A DNA stretch of 64,000 bases from CAYPGJ01 sp050174775. GTDB taxonomy: Bacteria; Planctomycetota; Phycisphaerae; Phycisphaerales; UBA1924. Below are positions 26,852 to 36,191 of this stretch, one piece after another (positions within the stretch are counted from its first letter, which is position 1; the number at the start of each line of letters is the position of its first letter). Position numbers and translations under genes: made by a program. The notes under the pieces are model-generated. The model made no database searches. It was given only the letters and a program-made list of their open reading frames with translations, and was not told the origin of the DNA. The stretch covers positions 124,001 through 188,000 of the forward strand of contig JBFXJP010000004.1 in assembly GCA_050174775.1 (NCBI GenBank). Direction: 5' to 3'.

Positions 26852-27894
26852 GCATCGCCCCCCGCACGCTCGCACTCACCCTCGTCGTCACCCTCCTGAT
26901 CTGGCTCTACGCCGAGGCGGAGAGCCTCACGCGCGTCCAGCACGAGGCCAAGATCACGCTCGTCTCCGCGCCGGACTCGCTTATCGCACGCCCCGTCGAT
27001 GGCTGGAGCGGCACGGCGCGACTCACGCTTGAGGGCGGCGCCGCGGCCCTTGCCCGTGCGCCCCGGACATTCGAACTCCGGCCGGGAGCAGTCGGCGTCC
27101 CCACGGACGACGGCGAGCACATCGTGGACCTGCGGGTCGCGCTCCGCGCTGACCCAGCGCTCGCCCAGAGCGGCCTCTCCCTCATCGCCGTCGAGCCGCC
27201 CACCGTCCGTATCCGCGTCCGCGCGATGGAGACCATCACCGACCTCGAGATCCGTCCCGATCTCGGCGCCATCGACCTCGCCTCACCCGCCACCATCGAG
27301 CCGGCGCGCGCCTCCGTCTCCCTCCCACGATCACTCGCGCAGCAGCTCCAGACACTTCAGGACGGCGCCCACCTCCGAGCCCGCCCCAACGCGCAAGCGC
27401 TCCAGGGCCTGCGCGAAGGCCAGAACTCGCGCGTCCGCGTCCGTCTCTCCCTCCCGCCCCCGCTCGACGATCCCGACGTGGTCATCACCCCGCGCGAGGC
27501 GGATGTTTCCGTCACGCTCCGCGCGCGGACCTCGAAGATCTCCCTCCCGCCAGTGCCCGTGCAGACGCTCCTGCCCCCCGCCGACGCCGGCCGTTTCCGC
27601 ATTGTCGTTGGGGAGGAGGACCGCTTCCTGCGCGATGTCTCCATCTCCGGCCCCTCCGACATCATTCAGCAGATCCAGTCGCGCGAGTGGAGCGTCGTTG
27701 CGGTCGTCGTGCTCTCGACCGACGATCTCGAGCAGCGCGTCGGCTCCAAGCGTGCGGCCTTCGCGCTCATCCGCGACGGCATGGTCACGCCGCTCCCGCC
27801 CGGCGTCGACGCCGAGGCCACCGACACCACGATCCGCCTGACCATCGAGCCCGCCCCGGCAGGCAGCGCGTCCGCAACCCCGCCCGCCCCCTGA
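26848..27894 (+). CDS. YbbR/CdaR-like regulator of diadenylate cyclase
   Basis: 348 residues. One N-terminal transmembrane helix (LALTLVVTLLIWLYAEAES) is followed by repeated beta-rich extracytoplasmic YbbR-like domains, seen as recurring segments ending in EPPTVRIRV-, EPARASVSL- and PREADVSV-type strands. CdaR proteins bind and modulate CdaA. The ATGA overlap with cdaA supports translational coupling. It is the last gene of this two-gene unit; the next gene is convergent. Confidence 0.82.
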   Translation: MSIAPRTLALTLVVTLLIWLYAEAESLTRVQHEAKITLVSAPDSLIARPVDGWSGTARLTLEGGAAALARAPRTFELRPGAVGVPTDDGEHIVDLRVALRADPALAQSGLSLIAVEPPTVRIRVRAMETITDLEIRPDLGAIDLASPATIEPARASVSLPRSLAQQLQTLQDGAHLRARPNAQALQGLREGQNSRVRVRLSLPPPLDDPDVVITPREADVSVTLRARTSKISLPPVPVQTLLPPADAGRFRIVVGEEDRFLRDVSISGPSDIIQQIQSREWSVVAVVVLSTDDLEQRVGSKRAAFALIRDGMVTPLPPGVDAEATDTTIRLTIEPAPAGSASATPPAP

Positions 27895-27923
27895 GCACCA
27901 CGCCAAGCCACGTGCCGACGCGA

Positions 27924-28775
27924 TCAGCGCTCCCTCGGCAGGTGCTCCAGCACATCGAGCGCCGCTCCTGCGCACGCGTGCCGCACGCCCGCCCGCACGA
28001 CACGCACGCCCGCGGGCACGATCGTTCCGTCGTCCATATCGCCCACGCGCTCGACCACGAGCGGCGTCTCGCGCACCACGCCCCACGAGACCGAAGCGGG
28101 GCACGCACCCACGGACGCAGGCGCCACTCCCACGTCGCATCCCCCGATCCACCTCGGCAGCGGCTCATCCTCGATGATGATCCTCCACCGCCTCCCCTGC
28201 GCCCGGATCATCCGCTCCGCGCGCTCGACCGAACGAGCCGCCCCGCGCCATACCACGGCCACCGAAGGCCAGCCCGCCAGCGTCAGCACGCCGAGCAGGA
28301 ACGACACGTCCTCGCACGCCACGCTCCCCGTCCGATCCGCGAGCACGCCCACGATCGACGTTTGCCGGGAGAGCCGCCACCTCGAGAGCATCGACGCGCG
28401 ATCGCGCGACCCGTAGGTCTCGCGTTCCGCGCGTGCGGTCGACAACCCGTCGTGTTCGCGCACGATGCGGCAGCCAGGGCGGGCAAGGCGCGCCAGCCGT
28501 TCCCCCTCATCCGACCACACGTGCGTCCACACGTCCGACGGCTCGTGCAGGATGGCGCGTACGCGGGGCCACCCGAGCCACGCAAGCCCGCAAGGATGGG
28601 CCACCCGCGCATCCCACCGTATTCCGTAGGCCCGCGCATCGCGCTCCGCGCGCCGTCCGCCCAGCAGCACCACCGTCGAGCGATCCTCAGGAGTCTCGCA
28701 CGCCTGCTTCGCGCGCAACGCCGCGCCGCCCACCCAGCCGGCGCGCTCCGGATCGAACAGGTGCACGCTCCGCAC
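27924..28775 (-). CDS. Glycosyltransferase-like protein (GT-B-like), function uncertain
   Basis: 283 residues with no clear motif at the N-terminus. The C-terminal half (IVGVLADRTG, then LAGWPSVAVVWRG, IIIEDEPLPRWIGGCDVGVAPA and SWGVVRETPLVVERVGD) resembles the nucleotide-sugar-binding lobe of GT-B glycosyltransferases, with an acidic pocket and a following G.P.V element. Key donor-binding residues are not clearly present, so it may be degenerate. GTG 28775 has AGGAG 5 bases upstream, located over the stop of the preceding lipoprotein gene, so co-expression with it is likely. Confidence 0.45.
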   Translation of the reverse strand: MRSVHLFDPERAGWVGGAALRAKQACETPEDRSTVVLLGGRRAERDARAYGIRWDARVAHPCGLAWLGWPRVRAILHEPSDVWTHVWSDEGERLARLARPGCRIVREHDGLSTARAERETYGSRDRASMLSRWRLSRQTSIVGVLADRTGSVACEDVSFLLGVLTLAGWPSVAVVWRGAARSVERAERMIRAQGRRWRIIIEDEPLPRWIGGCDVGVAPASVGACPASVSWGVVRETPLVVERVGDMDDGTIVPAGVRVVRAGVRHACAGAALDVLEHLPRER

Positions 28776-28783
28776 GACCGCTC

Positions 28784-29458
28784 CTACTGCTTCGAATACT
28801 GGGCGGATTCCGACCGCTCATGCTGGAAGAACAACTGGCCCACCGCGCGACCGAACATCTTCGCCACGGCGTCCTCCTGCTGCATCCGCTCCGCGAGCGA
28901 GCCAGGCATCGTCGCCGAGCGCGTGGCCGGGGCGTACGTCAGCGGGAACCCCTGCGGCGTCTCGGGCCAGAGCCGCGTGTTCGCCGTCACGTCGAACACC
29001 TTCACGGAGCCCGTCACCAGCGGCGACGCCGTCGCCCCGTCGCGCGACAGCGAGAACGTGCTCATCTCGACGTAGATGATCACGTCTGCGCCCACCTCGC
29101 GCCCGATGTCCACCACGCTCCGGGGCGATTCCCGACGCTCCTGCGTCATCACCGCCTGTGTCGACGACGACGGGATCGTCAGGTCGGCCTTCAACGCCTT
29201 GCCCGACAGCATCGTCTGCTCCGCTTCCTCACCGATCACACGACGCAACGACCTCCTCGGCAGCGCGTTGCCGCGATCGTCGATCAGCAGCACCGTCTTG
29301 CGCTTCGCATCGAGCTCGTAGGCAGCGTCGACCTTCGGCGGTCCTTCGACCAGATACGTGGCAGCGGCAACGTAGTCGCACCCCGAGAGAGCGCCGGCGC
29401 CCGTCAACGCCGCTCCGGCGCCGATCAGGCACGTCAGGATGGTTCGTGTCGTCCGCAT
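28784..29458 (-). CDS. Predicted lipoprotein
   Basis: 224 residues. A lipoprotein signal (LIGAGAALTGAGALSGC) ends at a Cys in the lipobox LSGC. The mature part contains KTVLLIDDRGN, then VGADVIIYVEMSTF and GSVKVFDVTANTRLWPE. The VGADVIIYVEM segment echoes GVDRLIYVEVLDF in the next gene, so the two are probably distant paralogues. The family is not recognised; both resemble small outer-membrane-associated accessory lipoproteins of planctomycetes. It is separated from its partner by 3 bases. Confidence 0.6.
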   Translation of the reverse strand: MRTTRTILTCLIGAGAALTGAGALSGCDYVAAATYLVEGPPKVDAAYELDAKRKTVLLIDDRGNALPRRSLRRVIGEEAEQTMLSGKALKADLTIPSSSTQAVMTQERRESPRSVVDIGREVGADVIIYVEMSTFSLSRDGATASPLVTGSVKVFDVTANTRLWPETPQGFPLTYAPATRSATMPGSLAERMQQEDAVAKMFGRAVGQLFFQHERSESAQYSKQ

Positions 29459-29461
29459 GGC

Positions 29462-30139
29462 TTAGTACGTCGGGTAGTACGGCTCCTGGTGGTCGTAGAA
29501 CACCCACACGATCCGGTCCACGAGCCGCGTCTGCAGACGCGTTGCCACCACGTTCTCGGTGAGGTCCGTCGGCGTGATGCCCTTCTGATCAGGGAACGCC
29601 ACGGACACCTGCCGGCGGAACGCGTACTCGTCAGCCAGTCCGCTCTCGGCCTCGAGCACCCCCATCGTCGCGCTCGCCAGCCCGTCCCACAGGTACCGGT
29701 TCCCGGGCTCGTGCAGCCGGAAGTCCAGAACCTCCACGTAGATCAGCCGATCGACCCCGAACTCCTTCATCAGGTCCGCCGGCGTCATGATCGCCCAGCG
29801 CGGGTTCGTCGACATGAACTCGATCACCCGGAGCGGCTGCACGTACCCGCTCGCCCCGGTGTTCTCCTTCAACCGCTCCGAGATCGCCACGATCAGGCTG
29901 CCGGCGAGCTCCGGACGCTCCGACAGCACCACCCGGTCCACCGACACCACCACGGCAAACGTCTTGCCCGTCAGCCCCGTGTAGTCCGCCTTCACCTCGT
30001 GCGTGCTCGACCGCTTGTACGACTCGGCCATGCCGCCCGCCAGCTCCGCGATCGCGCATCCCCCCAGCCACGTCGCGCAGAGCAACAGCGCGCCACCCGT
30101 CAGCAATGCTCGCAACGCTCTCTGTCCGAGTCCTCTCAC
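29462..30139 (-). CDS. Predicted lipoprotein, paralogue of the adjacent gene
   Basis: 225 residues. The signal LLTGGALLLCATWLGGC ends at a lipobox Cys. The body has TGKTFAVVVSVDRVVLSE, then GVDRLIYVEVLDFRLHEPGN, and an aromatic C-terminus (FYDHQEPYYPTY). It matches the neighbouring lipoprotein in size, signal type and the central (D)xxIYVEV strand. The function is unknown; tandem placement suggests a two-component outer-membrane or periplasmic assembly. GTG start at 30139. Confidence 0.6.
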   Translation of the reverse strand: MRGLGQRALRALLTGGALLLCATWLGGCAIAELAGGMAESYKRSSTHEVKADYTGLTGKTFAVVVSVDRVVLSERPELAGSLIVAISERLKENTGASGYVQPLRVIEFMSTNPRWAIMTPADLMKEFGVDRLIYVEVLDFRLHEPGNRYLWDGLASATMGVLEAESGLADEYAFRRQVSVAFPDQKGITPTDLTENVVATRLQTRLVDRIVWVFYDHQEPYYPTY

Positions 30140-30207
30140 GTGCCGCTGGCTCCGTCATTTCCCGCCGGTCTGGGACACGATCCTACGCGACGCGGCCCGC
30201 AGGGGTT

Positions 30208-30666
30208 TCAGCCTCCCCACGTCCCTATCTTGTACAGCCACGCCAGCAGCACCACGAGACCCGCGCTCCACCACAGCCGGGGTGTCAGCGACGCGCCGCA
30301 CAACGACATCAACCGCGATCCCGTCACGGCCTCGTGCAGCCCAAGCCAGAACACCATCGACGCCAGCAACGCCGCGGCCAGACCGGCAGGCTGCGTCACT
30401 GCCGCACTCACAAACTCCCCGTGCGCGGCATGCGACACCGCAGTGGTCATCCCGCACGTGGGGCAGGGCTTGCCCATGCTCGTCACCCACCCGCACTCCG
30501 GCAGACCCAGCTGCTCGTGCGTCCCGTGCCCCGCGCCCGCCGGACGCAACGCCGAGCCGATCACCAGCACCGCCAGACACGCCACAGCGACGCACGCGGC
30601 CCACACCCGATCCGTCACGCCGGACCGACGAGGCCCCCGGGGCGCCCTCGCGCTCGATTCAGTCAA
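30208..30666 (-). CDS. DUF2752 family membrane protein
   Basis: 152 residues. The hallmark CPTCGMTTA motif follows GWVTSMGKP, and three hydrophobic segments are present (about residues 24-42, 95-115, 128-148). DUF2752 proteins are small inner-membrane proteins of unknown role. The start overlaps the 3' end of nuoA by 8 bases, so it is translated from the same message. The two cysteines of the motif could bind metal or form a disulfide, which is inference. Confidence 0.75.
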   Translation of the reverse strand: MTESSARAPRGPRRSGVTDRVWAACVAVACLAVLVIGSALRPAGAGHGTHEQLGLPECGWVTSMGKPCPTCGMTTAVSHAAHGEFVSAAVTQPAGLAAALLASMVFWLGLHEAVTGSRLMSLCGASLTPRLWWSAGLVVLLAWLYKIGTWGG

Positions 30667-31090
30667 ACCGGAAGACCCCCTTGCGATACGCGTACACGTA
30701 CGCGATCACCGTCGTGAACAGGAAGAACAGCACCCGCCCCAGGAACAAGGCGCTCTCGTCCGTCCGCACCCCCATCTGCGCGAACGTCGTCGCCCACGGA
30801 TAGAGGAAGATGATCTCGACGTCGAACACCAGGAACGTCATCGCAATCACGTAGAACCGCACGTTGAACCGCTTGCGCGCCGACGAGAGCGGGTTCATGC
30901 CCGACTCGTACGGGATCGCCTTCACCGCCCCGTCCCGCGTCGGCCCGATCACGCGCGTCAGCACGATGTTCGCCACAGCGAACCCGATCGCCATCACCAC
31001 GATCACGCCGATCGGCACGTAGCTTGAGAGATCAGTGGCAGCAAGCAAGGTCGTCAGCACAAGCGCTCTCCAAGCCCGGCGACAATCCAT
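30659..31090 (-). CDS. nuoA: NADH-quinone oxidoreductase subunit A
   Basis: 143 residues. This is the NuoA/NdhC/ND3 subunit of complex I with three transmembrane helices. The conserved loop PYESGMNPLSSARKRFNVRF is followed by FLVFDVEIIFLYPWA. The canonical loop cysteine region (YESG...P.G.A) is partly varied, with Met in the position that is often Cys. No other nuo gene is next to it in this window; the downstream gene is DUF2752 and the upstream gene is tolC-like. ATG 31090; a start a few codons inside is possible, since typical NuoA is about 120 residues. Confidence 0.88.
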   Translation of the reverse strand: MDCRRAWRALVLTTLLAATDLSSYVPIGVIVVMAIGFAVANIVLTRVIGPTRDGAVKAIPYESGMNPLSSARKRFNVRFYVIAMTFLVFDVEIIFLYPWATTFAQMGVRTDESALFLGRVLFFLFTTVIAYVYAYRKGVFRFD

Positions 31091-31124
31091 GCGCCGGTGT
31101 CAGCGAGCCAGTGTACCGGGCCGC

Positions 31125-32891
31125 TCAGCCACCCGCCCCCGCCGGTTCCGGCGTCGCCAGCGTGTGCTCGCCCTCCGGCAGGGCGCCCGGCATCCGCTCG
31201 CCCGCCCCGGGCGCCGTCTCGCTCGTCACCCGCGGGTCCAGCGGCTCCCACGACACGCGCGAGGCCCCCAGCAGCGTCCCCGTCGCGAACGCCAGGTCCA
31301 CCAGCGAGATCTGGTAGTCCGTCAACGCCCGGATCTCCGACAGCTGCGCCGTGGCCAGGTTCGTCGACGCGTCCAGCACGTCCGTGCTCGTCCGCGCGCC
31401 CACGTCGAACTGCCGCTGCTCACCCTCCAGCGTCCGACCGTTCAGCGCCGCGGACTGCCTCGACGCCAGGATCCGCTGCCACGCGGCCTCCACGGCGTCC
31501 ACGGCATCCAGCACCTCCTGCCGGATCGCCAACTCCCGCGCCTCCTTCGTCGACAGCCGCTGCAGCCTCGTCAGGATCGCCCGCTGCACCCGCGCCTTGG
31601 CCGTCTCGTTCGCGATCGGGAGCTCGAGGTTCACCCCGAGCAGGTGCTCGTCGAAGTTCTCGTTCTTCAGCTCGCGAAGCGCGCCCGAGATGTTCCCGTC
31701 CAGCCCGTTCAGCCGGTACGTGTAATCCACCGTGAAGAGCGGCAACGCCTGGTTCTTCTGGAACGCGATCGCGCTCTCGTCCTGCGCGAGCTGCAGCTCC
31801 AACTCCAGCATCTCCATCCGCTCCGTCAGCGCGTCATACGCGAGCGCCGGCCCGTCGAACTCGAACCGCACCGGGTCCGGCTCGCTGCTCGTCATGATCA
31901 GCGTGCGGCTGTCGATCTCCAGCCCGGGCACGTTGATGATCTTCTTGAACTCGCGCATCCGCTGACGCACGAGGTTCTCCGCGATGATGATCCCCTCCAG
32001 CCGATCCGCCACCCCCGCCTGCGCGCGCACCACGTCGACCTCCGGCGCCTGGCCCGCGTTCACGCGCCGCTGCGCGCGCTCCAGCTGCTCCGACGCCAGC
32101 TCATACTGCATCTGCTCCACCTCGAGCGCGCGCTGCGCCGCGTACAGCTGCCAGTACGCCCGCTCCACCGCGGCCAGCGTCCGGATCACCGTCAGCTTCG
32201 TTCGCGCCTTCGAGATCTCCCGGTTCAGCGCCGCGATCCGGATCCCGTGCGTCGCCGTCCTCCGCCCCGCGTTCCGCAGCAGCGGCTGGCTCAGCGAGAT
32301 CCGCAGGTCCGTGTTCGCCGACGGGTTCAGCGTGCTGAACTGGTTGTTCGTCTCCGTCCAGTCCACCGGCAGCGCCACCGTGGCCGTGCCACCCGTCCGT
32401 AGCGGGATGCGCACACCCGGCTCGAACACGAACTGCCGGATCTTCGTCCCCTCCAGCTGCGACGCCGACGGCTGCGAGATGTCGTTGTACTGCGCCCGCG
32501 AGAAGATCACCGAGTTGAACCGGCCCTCCTCCTCCGTCACAGCCTCGTTCGCGATCACCGGGTCGATCAGCGCCACCTGCAGGTCCAGGTTGTTCTCCAG
32601 CGTCCACGCCCGCGCCTGCTCCAGCGTCACCTCCACCCGCTCCATCCCCGCGAACGGGCTCTGCGCCGGGTCCGGACGCTGCGGCTCCGTCACCTCGCTC
32701 CGGAAGCGCGCCTCGTTCAACGGCGACACCTCCTTCACCCGCGATTCCGCCGGCTTCATCCCGTAGTCCGAAGGCTTCGACCAGCGCGCGCTCTCGCACC
32801 CGCTCGCCGCGCAGCCCACGCACGCCAGAAACACCGACACCCGACGGCCGCAACGCCGCCCCGCCAACACCCCGGACCGCAAGCTACTCAT
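31125..32891 (-). CDS. TolC family outer-membrane efflux channel
   Basis: 588 residues. The N-terminus is export-type with a lipobox-like ASGC (VSVFLACVGCAASGC). Two outer membrane efflux protein (OEP) repeats follow, with long helices, for example RTLAAVERAYWQLYAAQRAL and RQEVLDAVDAVEAAWQRILAS, and with VALPVDWTETNNQFSTL and TGTLLGASRVSWEP strands. It forms the outer-membrane duct of the efflux pump. ATG 32891 overlaps the stop of the upstream permease by 8 bases. It is the last gene of a five-gene operon. Confidence 0.9.
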   Translation of the reverse strand: MSSLRSGVLAGRRCGRRVSVFLACVGCAASGCESARWSKPSDYGMKPAESRVKEVSPLNEARFRSEVTEPQRPDPAQSPFAGMERVEVTLEQARAWTLENNLDLQVALIDPVIANEAVTEEEGRFNSVIFSRAQYNDISQPSASQLEGTKIRQFVFEPGVRIPLRTGGTATVALPVDWTETNNQFSTLNPSANTDLRISLSQPLLRNAGRRTATHGIRIAALNREISKARTKLTVIRTLAAVERAYWQLYAAQRALEVEQMQYELASEQLERAQRRVNAGQAPEVDVVRAQAGVADRLEGIIIAENLVRQRMREFKKIINVPGLEIDSRTLIMTSSEPDPVRFEFDGPALAYDALTERMEMLELELQLAQDESAIAFQKNQALPLFTVDYTYRLNGLDGNISGALRELKNENFDEHLLGVNLELPIANETAKARVQRAILTRLQRLSTKEARELAIRQEVLDAVDAVEAAWQRILASRQSAALNGRTLEGEQRQFDVGARTSTDVLDASTNLATAQLSEIRALTDYQISLVDLAFATGTLLGASRVSWEPLDPRVTSETAPGAGERMPGALPEGEHTLATPEPAGAGG

Positions 32892-34125
32892 GTCGCAACG
32901 CCTCGATCGGATCAAGCCTCGACGCCTTGATCGCCGGGAACATCCCGAAGATCACCCCCACCCCCGCGCTGAAACACAGCGCCAGCACGATCGCCCAGCC
33001 AGGCGCCGCCGCACGCTCCAGATTCCCGCCCGGCATCGACCGCAACGCCATCGTCAACGCCTGACCCACCGCGATCCCGATCAGGCCGCCGAACGTGCAC
33101 AGCACCACGGCCTCCACCAGGAACTGCGTCAGGATCACCAACGGCTTCGCGCCGACCGCCTTCCGCAATCCGATCTCTCTCGTCCGCTCGCTCACCGACA
33201 CGAGCATGATGTTCATGATCCCCACACCCCCCACCAGCAGCGACACGCTCACGATCGCCCCCGCCACCATCGTGATCGCCCCCGCCACCTTGTTGAACTG
33301 CTCCACGAACGCCTGCACCACGAACACCTCGAAGGTGTCCTCCTCACCAGGCTGGATGCCCCGCATCTTCCGCAGCACCCACAGCGCCTCCGCCTTCGCC
33401 TCCTCCGCCTTGTCCGCCGACACAGCCAGCGCGCTCGCGCTGTTGATCCACCCGTCCGCCCGCATCTTCTGCGCCGTCGAGAACGGAACATACACCTCCG
33501 TCATCGCCTCCCCAGCCCCGAAGATCGGCCCCATCTCCTTCTGCTCCACCACGCCCACCACCAGAAACCGCCTCCCCCCGATGAACACGTGCTCGCCCAC
33601 CGGATCGAGCGGCATGTCCAACTCCTCGATCGCCTTCTCGTTGATCAGGCAGACGTTCCGCTTCCCCTCCTCATCGATCGACGTGAACTGCCGCCCGCGC
33701 AGCACGCTCCGGTTCTCGACGACGTGCCACGTCGGCCAGATCCCGAGCCCCCGCACCGACTGCAGCTCCTTCTGCCCGTACCGCACCGCCTTGTTGAACC
33801 GCCAGTGCGGGCTGATCGTCTGGATGTGCGGGCACTCCTTCCCCAGCTGACGCACCTCCTCGATCGTCAACTCATACTTCTGCCACGCCACCTTCCCGCG
33901 CAGCTTCTCCGGGATCCTCCCGTCGATGTTCATGTACGAGATGCCCACCGTCTCGAACTGCTTGAGCACGAACCCCTTCATGCCCTGCAGCGCGGCCACC
34001 ACCGCGATCACCGACCCCACACCGATGATGATCCCCAGCATCGTCAGCGTCGCGCGACCCTTGTTCGCCGAGATCTGACCCGCCGCGAGCCCGACAGTCT
34101 GTCCCAGAAACCTGATCAGGAACAT
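32884..34125 (-). CDS. MacB-like ABC transporter permease (FtsX domain), copy 2
   Basis: 413 residues. An N-terminal helix precedes a MacB periplasmic core domain (residues about 50-260), then three C-terminal helices with the FtsX signature (SERTREIGLRKAVGAK, and a final KASRLDPIEALRHE). It lacks an ATPase domain. It is closely related to the gene upstream of it, sharing the segments VSVSERTREIGLRKAVGAKP and FLVEAVVLC. The pair probably makes a heterodimeric permease. Starts 12 bases after the upstream stop. Confidence 0.9.
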   Translation of the reverse strand: MFLIRFLGQTVGLAAGQISANKGRATLTMLGIIIGVGSVIAVVAALQGMKGFVLKQFETVGISYMNIDGRIPEKLRGKVAWQKYELTIEEVRQLGKECPHIQTISPHWRFNKAVRYGQKELQSVRGLGIWPTWHVVENRSVLRGRQFTSIDEEGKRNVCLINEKAIEELDMPLDPVGEHVFIGGRRFLVVGVVEQKEMGPIFGAGEAMTEVYVPFSTAQKMRADGWINSASALAVSADKAEEAKAEALWVLRKMRGIQPGEEDTFEVFVVQAFVEQFNKVAGAITMVAGAIVSVSLLVGGVGIMNIMLVSVSERTREIGLRKAVGAKPLVILTQFLVEAVVLCTFGGLIGIAVGQALTMALRSMPGGNLERAAAPGWAIVLALCFSAGVGVIFGMFPAIKASRLDPIEALRHE

Positions 34126-34137
34126 CCGCCGACCTCC

Positions 34138-35376
34138 TCAGGAATGACGCAGCGCCACGATCGGGTCCAGCCGCGACGCCTTCACCGCGGGCAGCATCCC
34201 GAACACCACACCCACCAGCACGCAGAACGCGATCGACAGCCCGATCGCCCACGCAGGAATCGCCGCAGCCTCCAGCCCCGCCCCCGGGATCTTCTGCATC
34301 CCCAGCGTGATCGCCTGACCCGCGAGCAGCCCCATCAGACCGCCCGCGAGGCACAGCACCACCGCCTCCACCAGGAACTGCGACAGGATCACCATCGGCT
34401 TCGCGCCGACCGCCTTCCGCAGCCCGATCTCTCTCGTCCGCTCGCTCACCGACACGAGCATGATGTTCATGATCCCGATCCCGCCCACCAGGAGCGAGAT
34501 CGCCACCACACCACCCGCCACCATCGTGATCCCGGCAGACATTGCCGAGAACTGCTGGATGTGCTGCTGCATCACCTCCGTCCCGAACGTGTCGCTCTCA
34601 CCGGGCTTGAGCTGACGCATCCGACGAAGGATCGACCGGATCTCCGCGCGTGCCTCCTGCGCCGACTCCGGCGTCGTCGCCTCCGCAATCAGGTACGGCC
34701 ACGCCATGTACGACCGCATCTTCACCGCAGTGGACAGCGGCAGCAGCACCTCGCTCTGCGTCTCGTCTCCCCCGAACATCGGCCCCAGCTTCTTCGTCTC
34801 CACCACCCCCACGATCAGGAACCGTCTCCCGCCCACCAGGATCGACTGCCCCACCGGATCCTTGTTCAACCGCATCTCATCGATCGCCAGATCATTCACC
34901 AGGCACACCTGGCGCTTCTCCTGCTCGTCGATCGACATGAACGGGCGACCCATCGTCACCGACCGGTTCTCGATGTCGTGCCACTGCGGCCAAACCCCCG
35001 TCACCTGCACCCCGTCCTTCATCTCCGTCCCGGCCACCACCCGCTCGCGGAAGTTCACCACCGGCGTCAGCTTCGCCACCGACGGCGCCAGACGCTGCAC
35101 CTCCTCCACCTCCTCCAGCGTCAGACGAACCTTCTCCCACGACATCTTCCCGCGCAGCTCGCGCGGCACCTGCCCCCACACGAACAGCTTCTTCGCGCCG
35201 AACGTCTCGAACTCGCTCAGCACGCTCTGCTTCATCCCGTCCAGCGCGGCCACAACCGACGTTACCGCAGCCACGCCGATGATGATCCCCAGCGCCGTCA
35301 GCATCGCGCGAACCTTGTTCGCCACGATCTGCGAGCCCGCAAGACCCACCGTCTGCATCAGATAGCGAATGATCAT
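34138..35376 (-). CDS. MacB-like ABC transporter permease (FtsX domain), copy 1
   Basis: 412 residues with the same layout as the downstream gene: an N-terminal helix (LAGSQIVANKVRAMLTALGI), a MacB periplasmic core, and three C-terminal helices with VSERTREIGLRKAVGAK and KASRLDPIVALRH. ATG 35376 overlaps the ATPase stop (ATGA). The two permeases are diverged paralogues, most similar in the last helices and least similar in the periplasmic core, as expected if they took on distinct partner-binding roles. Confidence 0.9.
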   Translation of the reverse strand: MIIRYLMQTVGLAGSQIVANKVRAMLTALGIIIGVAAVTSVVAALDGMKQSVLSEFETFGAKKLFVWGQVPRELRGKMSWEKVRLTLEEVEEVQRLAPSVAKLTPVVNFRERVVAGTEMKDGVQVTGVWPQWHDIENRSVTMGRPFMSIDEQEKRQVCLVNDLAIDEMRLNKDPVGQSILVGGRRFLIVGVVETKKLGPMFGGDETQSEVLLPLSTAVKMRSYMAWPYLIAEATTPESAQEARAEIRSILRRMRQLKPGESDTFGTEVMQQHIQQFSAMSAGITMVAGGVVAISLLVGGIGIMNIMLVSVSERTREIGLRKAVGAKPMVILSQFLVEAVVLCLAGGLMGLLAGQAITLGMQKIPGAGLEAAAIPAWAIGLSIAFCVLVGVVFGMLPAVKASRLDPIVALRHS

Positions 35377-36191
35377 GCCCCGGCCTCCGTGGCCAGCCTC
35401 GTGCGCGACGGTGTCTCCACGTCCTGCTCGTGCGCCGACGCGCCGCCCGCGTGCGTCTTCGACACCAGGCTCGCCGCGGCCCGCTCCACCCACTCCCGAT
35501 GCACCGGGTCCTCCATGGCCGGCAGGTCGGACATGATCTTCCCGTCGCGCAGACGAATGATCCGCTCCGCGTGACCCGCGACGTCCTCCTCGTGCGTCAC
35601 GATCACGATCGTCTGCCCCTCACGGTGCAACGCGTGGAACAGCTCCAGGACCTCTTCCGTCGTCTTCGAGTCCAGGTTGCCCGTCGGCTCGTCCGCCAGC
35701 AGGATGCTCGGCCGATTCACCAGCGCCCGCGCGATCGCCACACGCTGACGCTGGCCGCCCGACAACTGGTTCGGCTTGTGGTGCATCCGGTCCCCCAGAC
35801 CCACCCGCGTCAACGCCTCCTTCGCCGCCTTCTTCGCCCCCCACCAGCGCTTCCGCGAATAGATCAACGGAAGCATCACGTTCTTCAGCGCCGTCGCGCG
35901 CGGCAACAGCTCGAACGACTGGAACACGAACCCGATCTCCGCGTTCCGCACCGCGGCAAGCTCGCCCGCCCCCATCTTGTGCGTCTGCTTCCCGTTGAGC
36001 AGGTACTGCCCGTCCGTCGGCTTGTCCAGGCAACCCAGCACGTTCATCAGCGTCGACTTGCCCGACCCCGACGCGCCCATGATCGCCACGAACTCGTTCT
36101 TCCCGATCGACAGGTCCAACCCGCGCAGCGCGTGCACGCGCTCCGGGCCCATCCGGTACACCTTCGTCAGCCGACGGATCTCGATCGTCAT
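35373..36191 (-). CDS. ABC transporter ATP-binding protein (MacB/LolD type)
   Basis: 272 residues. All ATPase motifs are intact: Walker A GASGSGKSTL, Q-loop FVFQSFELLPRATALKNV, signature LSGGQRQRVAIARAL, Walker B ILLADEPTGNLD, and H-loop IVTHEEDVA. The C-terminal extension of about 45 residues (VHREWVERAAASLVSKTHAG) is not part of the core domain. It energises the two FtsX-type permeases. The stop-start overlaps on both sides (ATGA) indicate tight coupling. Confidence 0.93.
   Translation of the reverse strand: MTIEIRRLTKVYRMGPERVHALRGLDLSIGKNEFVAIMGASGSGKSTLMNVLGCLDKPTDGQYLLNGKQTHKMGAGELAAVRNAEIGFVFQSFELLPRATALKNVMLPLIYSRKRWWGAKKAAKEALTRVGLGDRMHHKPNQLSGGQRQRVAIARALVNRPSILLADEPTGNLDSKTTEEVLELFHALHREGQTIVIVTHEEDVAGHAERIIRLRDGKIMSDLPAMEDPVHREWVERAAASLVSKTHAGGASAHEQDVETPSRTRLATEAGA

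Noticed and set aside
28433..31027. Open frame of about 860 codons on the plus strand across the lipoprotein and nuoA genes
   Set aside because: It crosses five well-supported minus-strand genes and shows no domain; Arg/His/Pro-rich shadow.
32890..35574. Open frame of about 890 codons antisense to the MacB permeases
   Set aside because: His/Arg/Gln/Pro-rich shadow of two paralogous genes; its apparent internal repeats simply mirror the paralogy.
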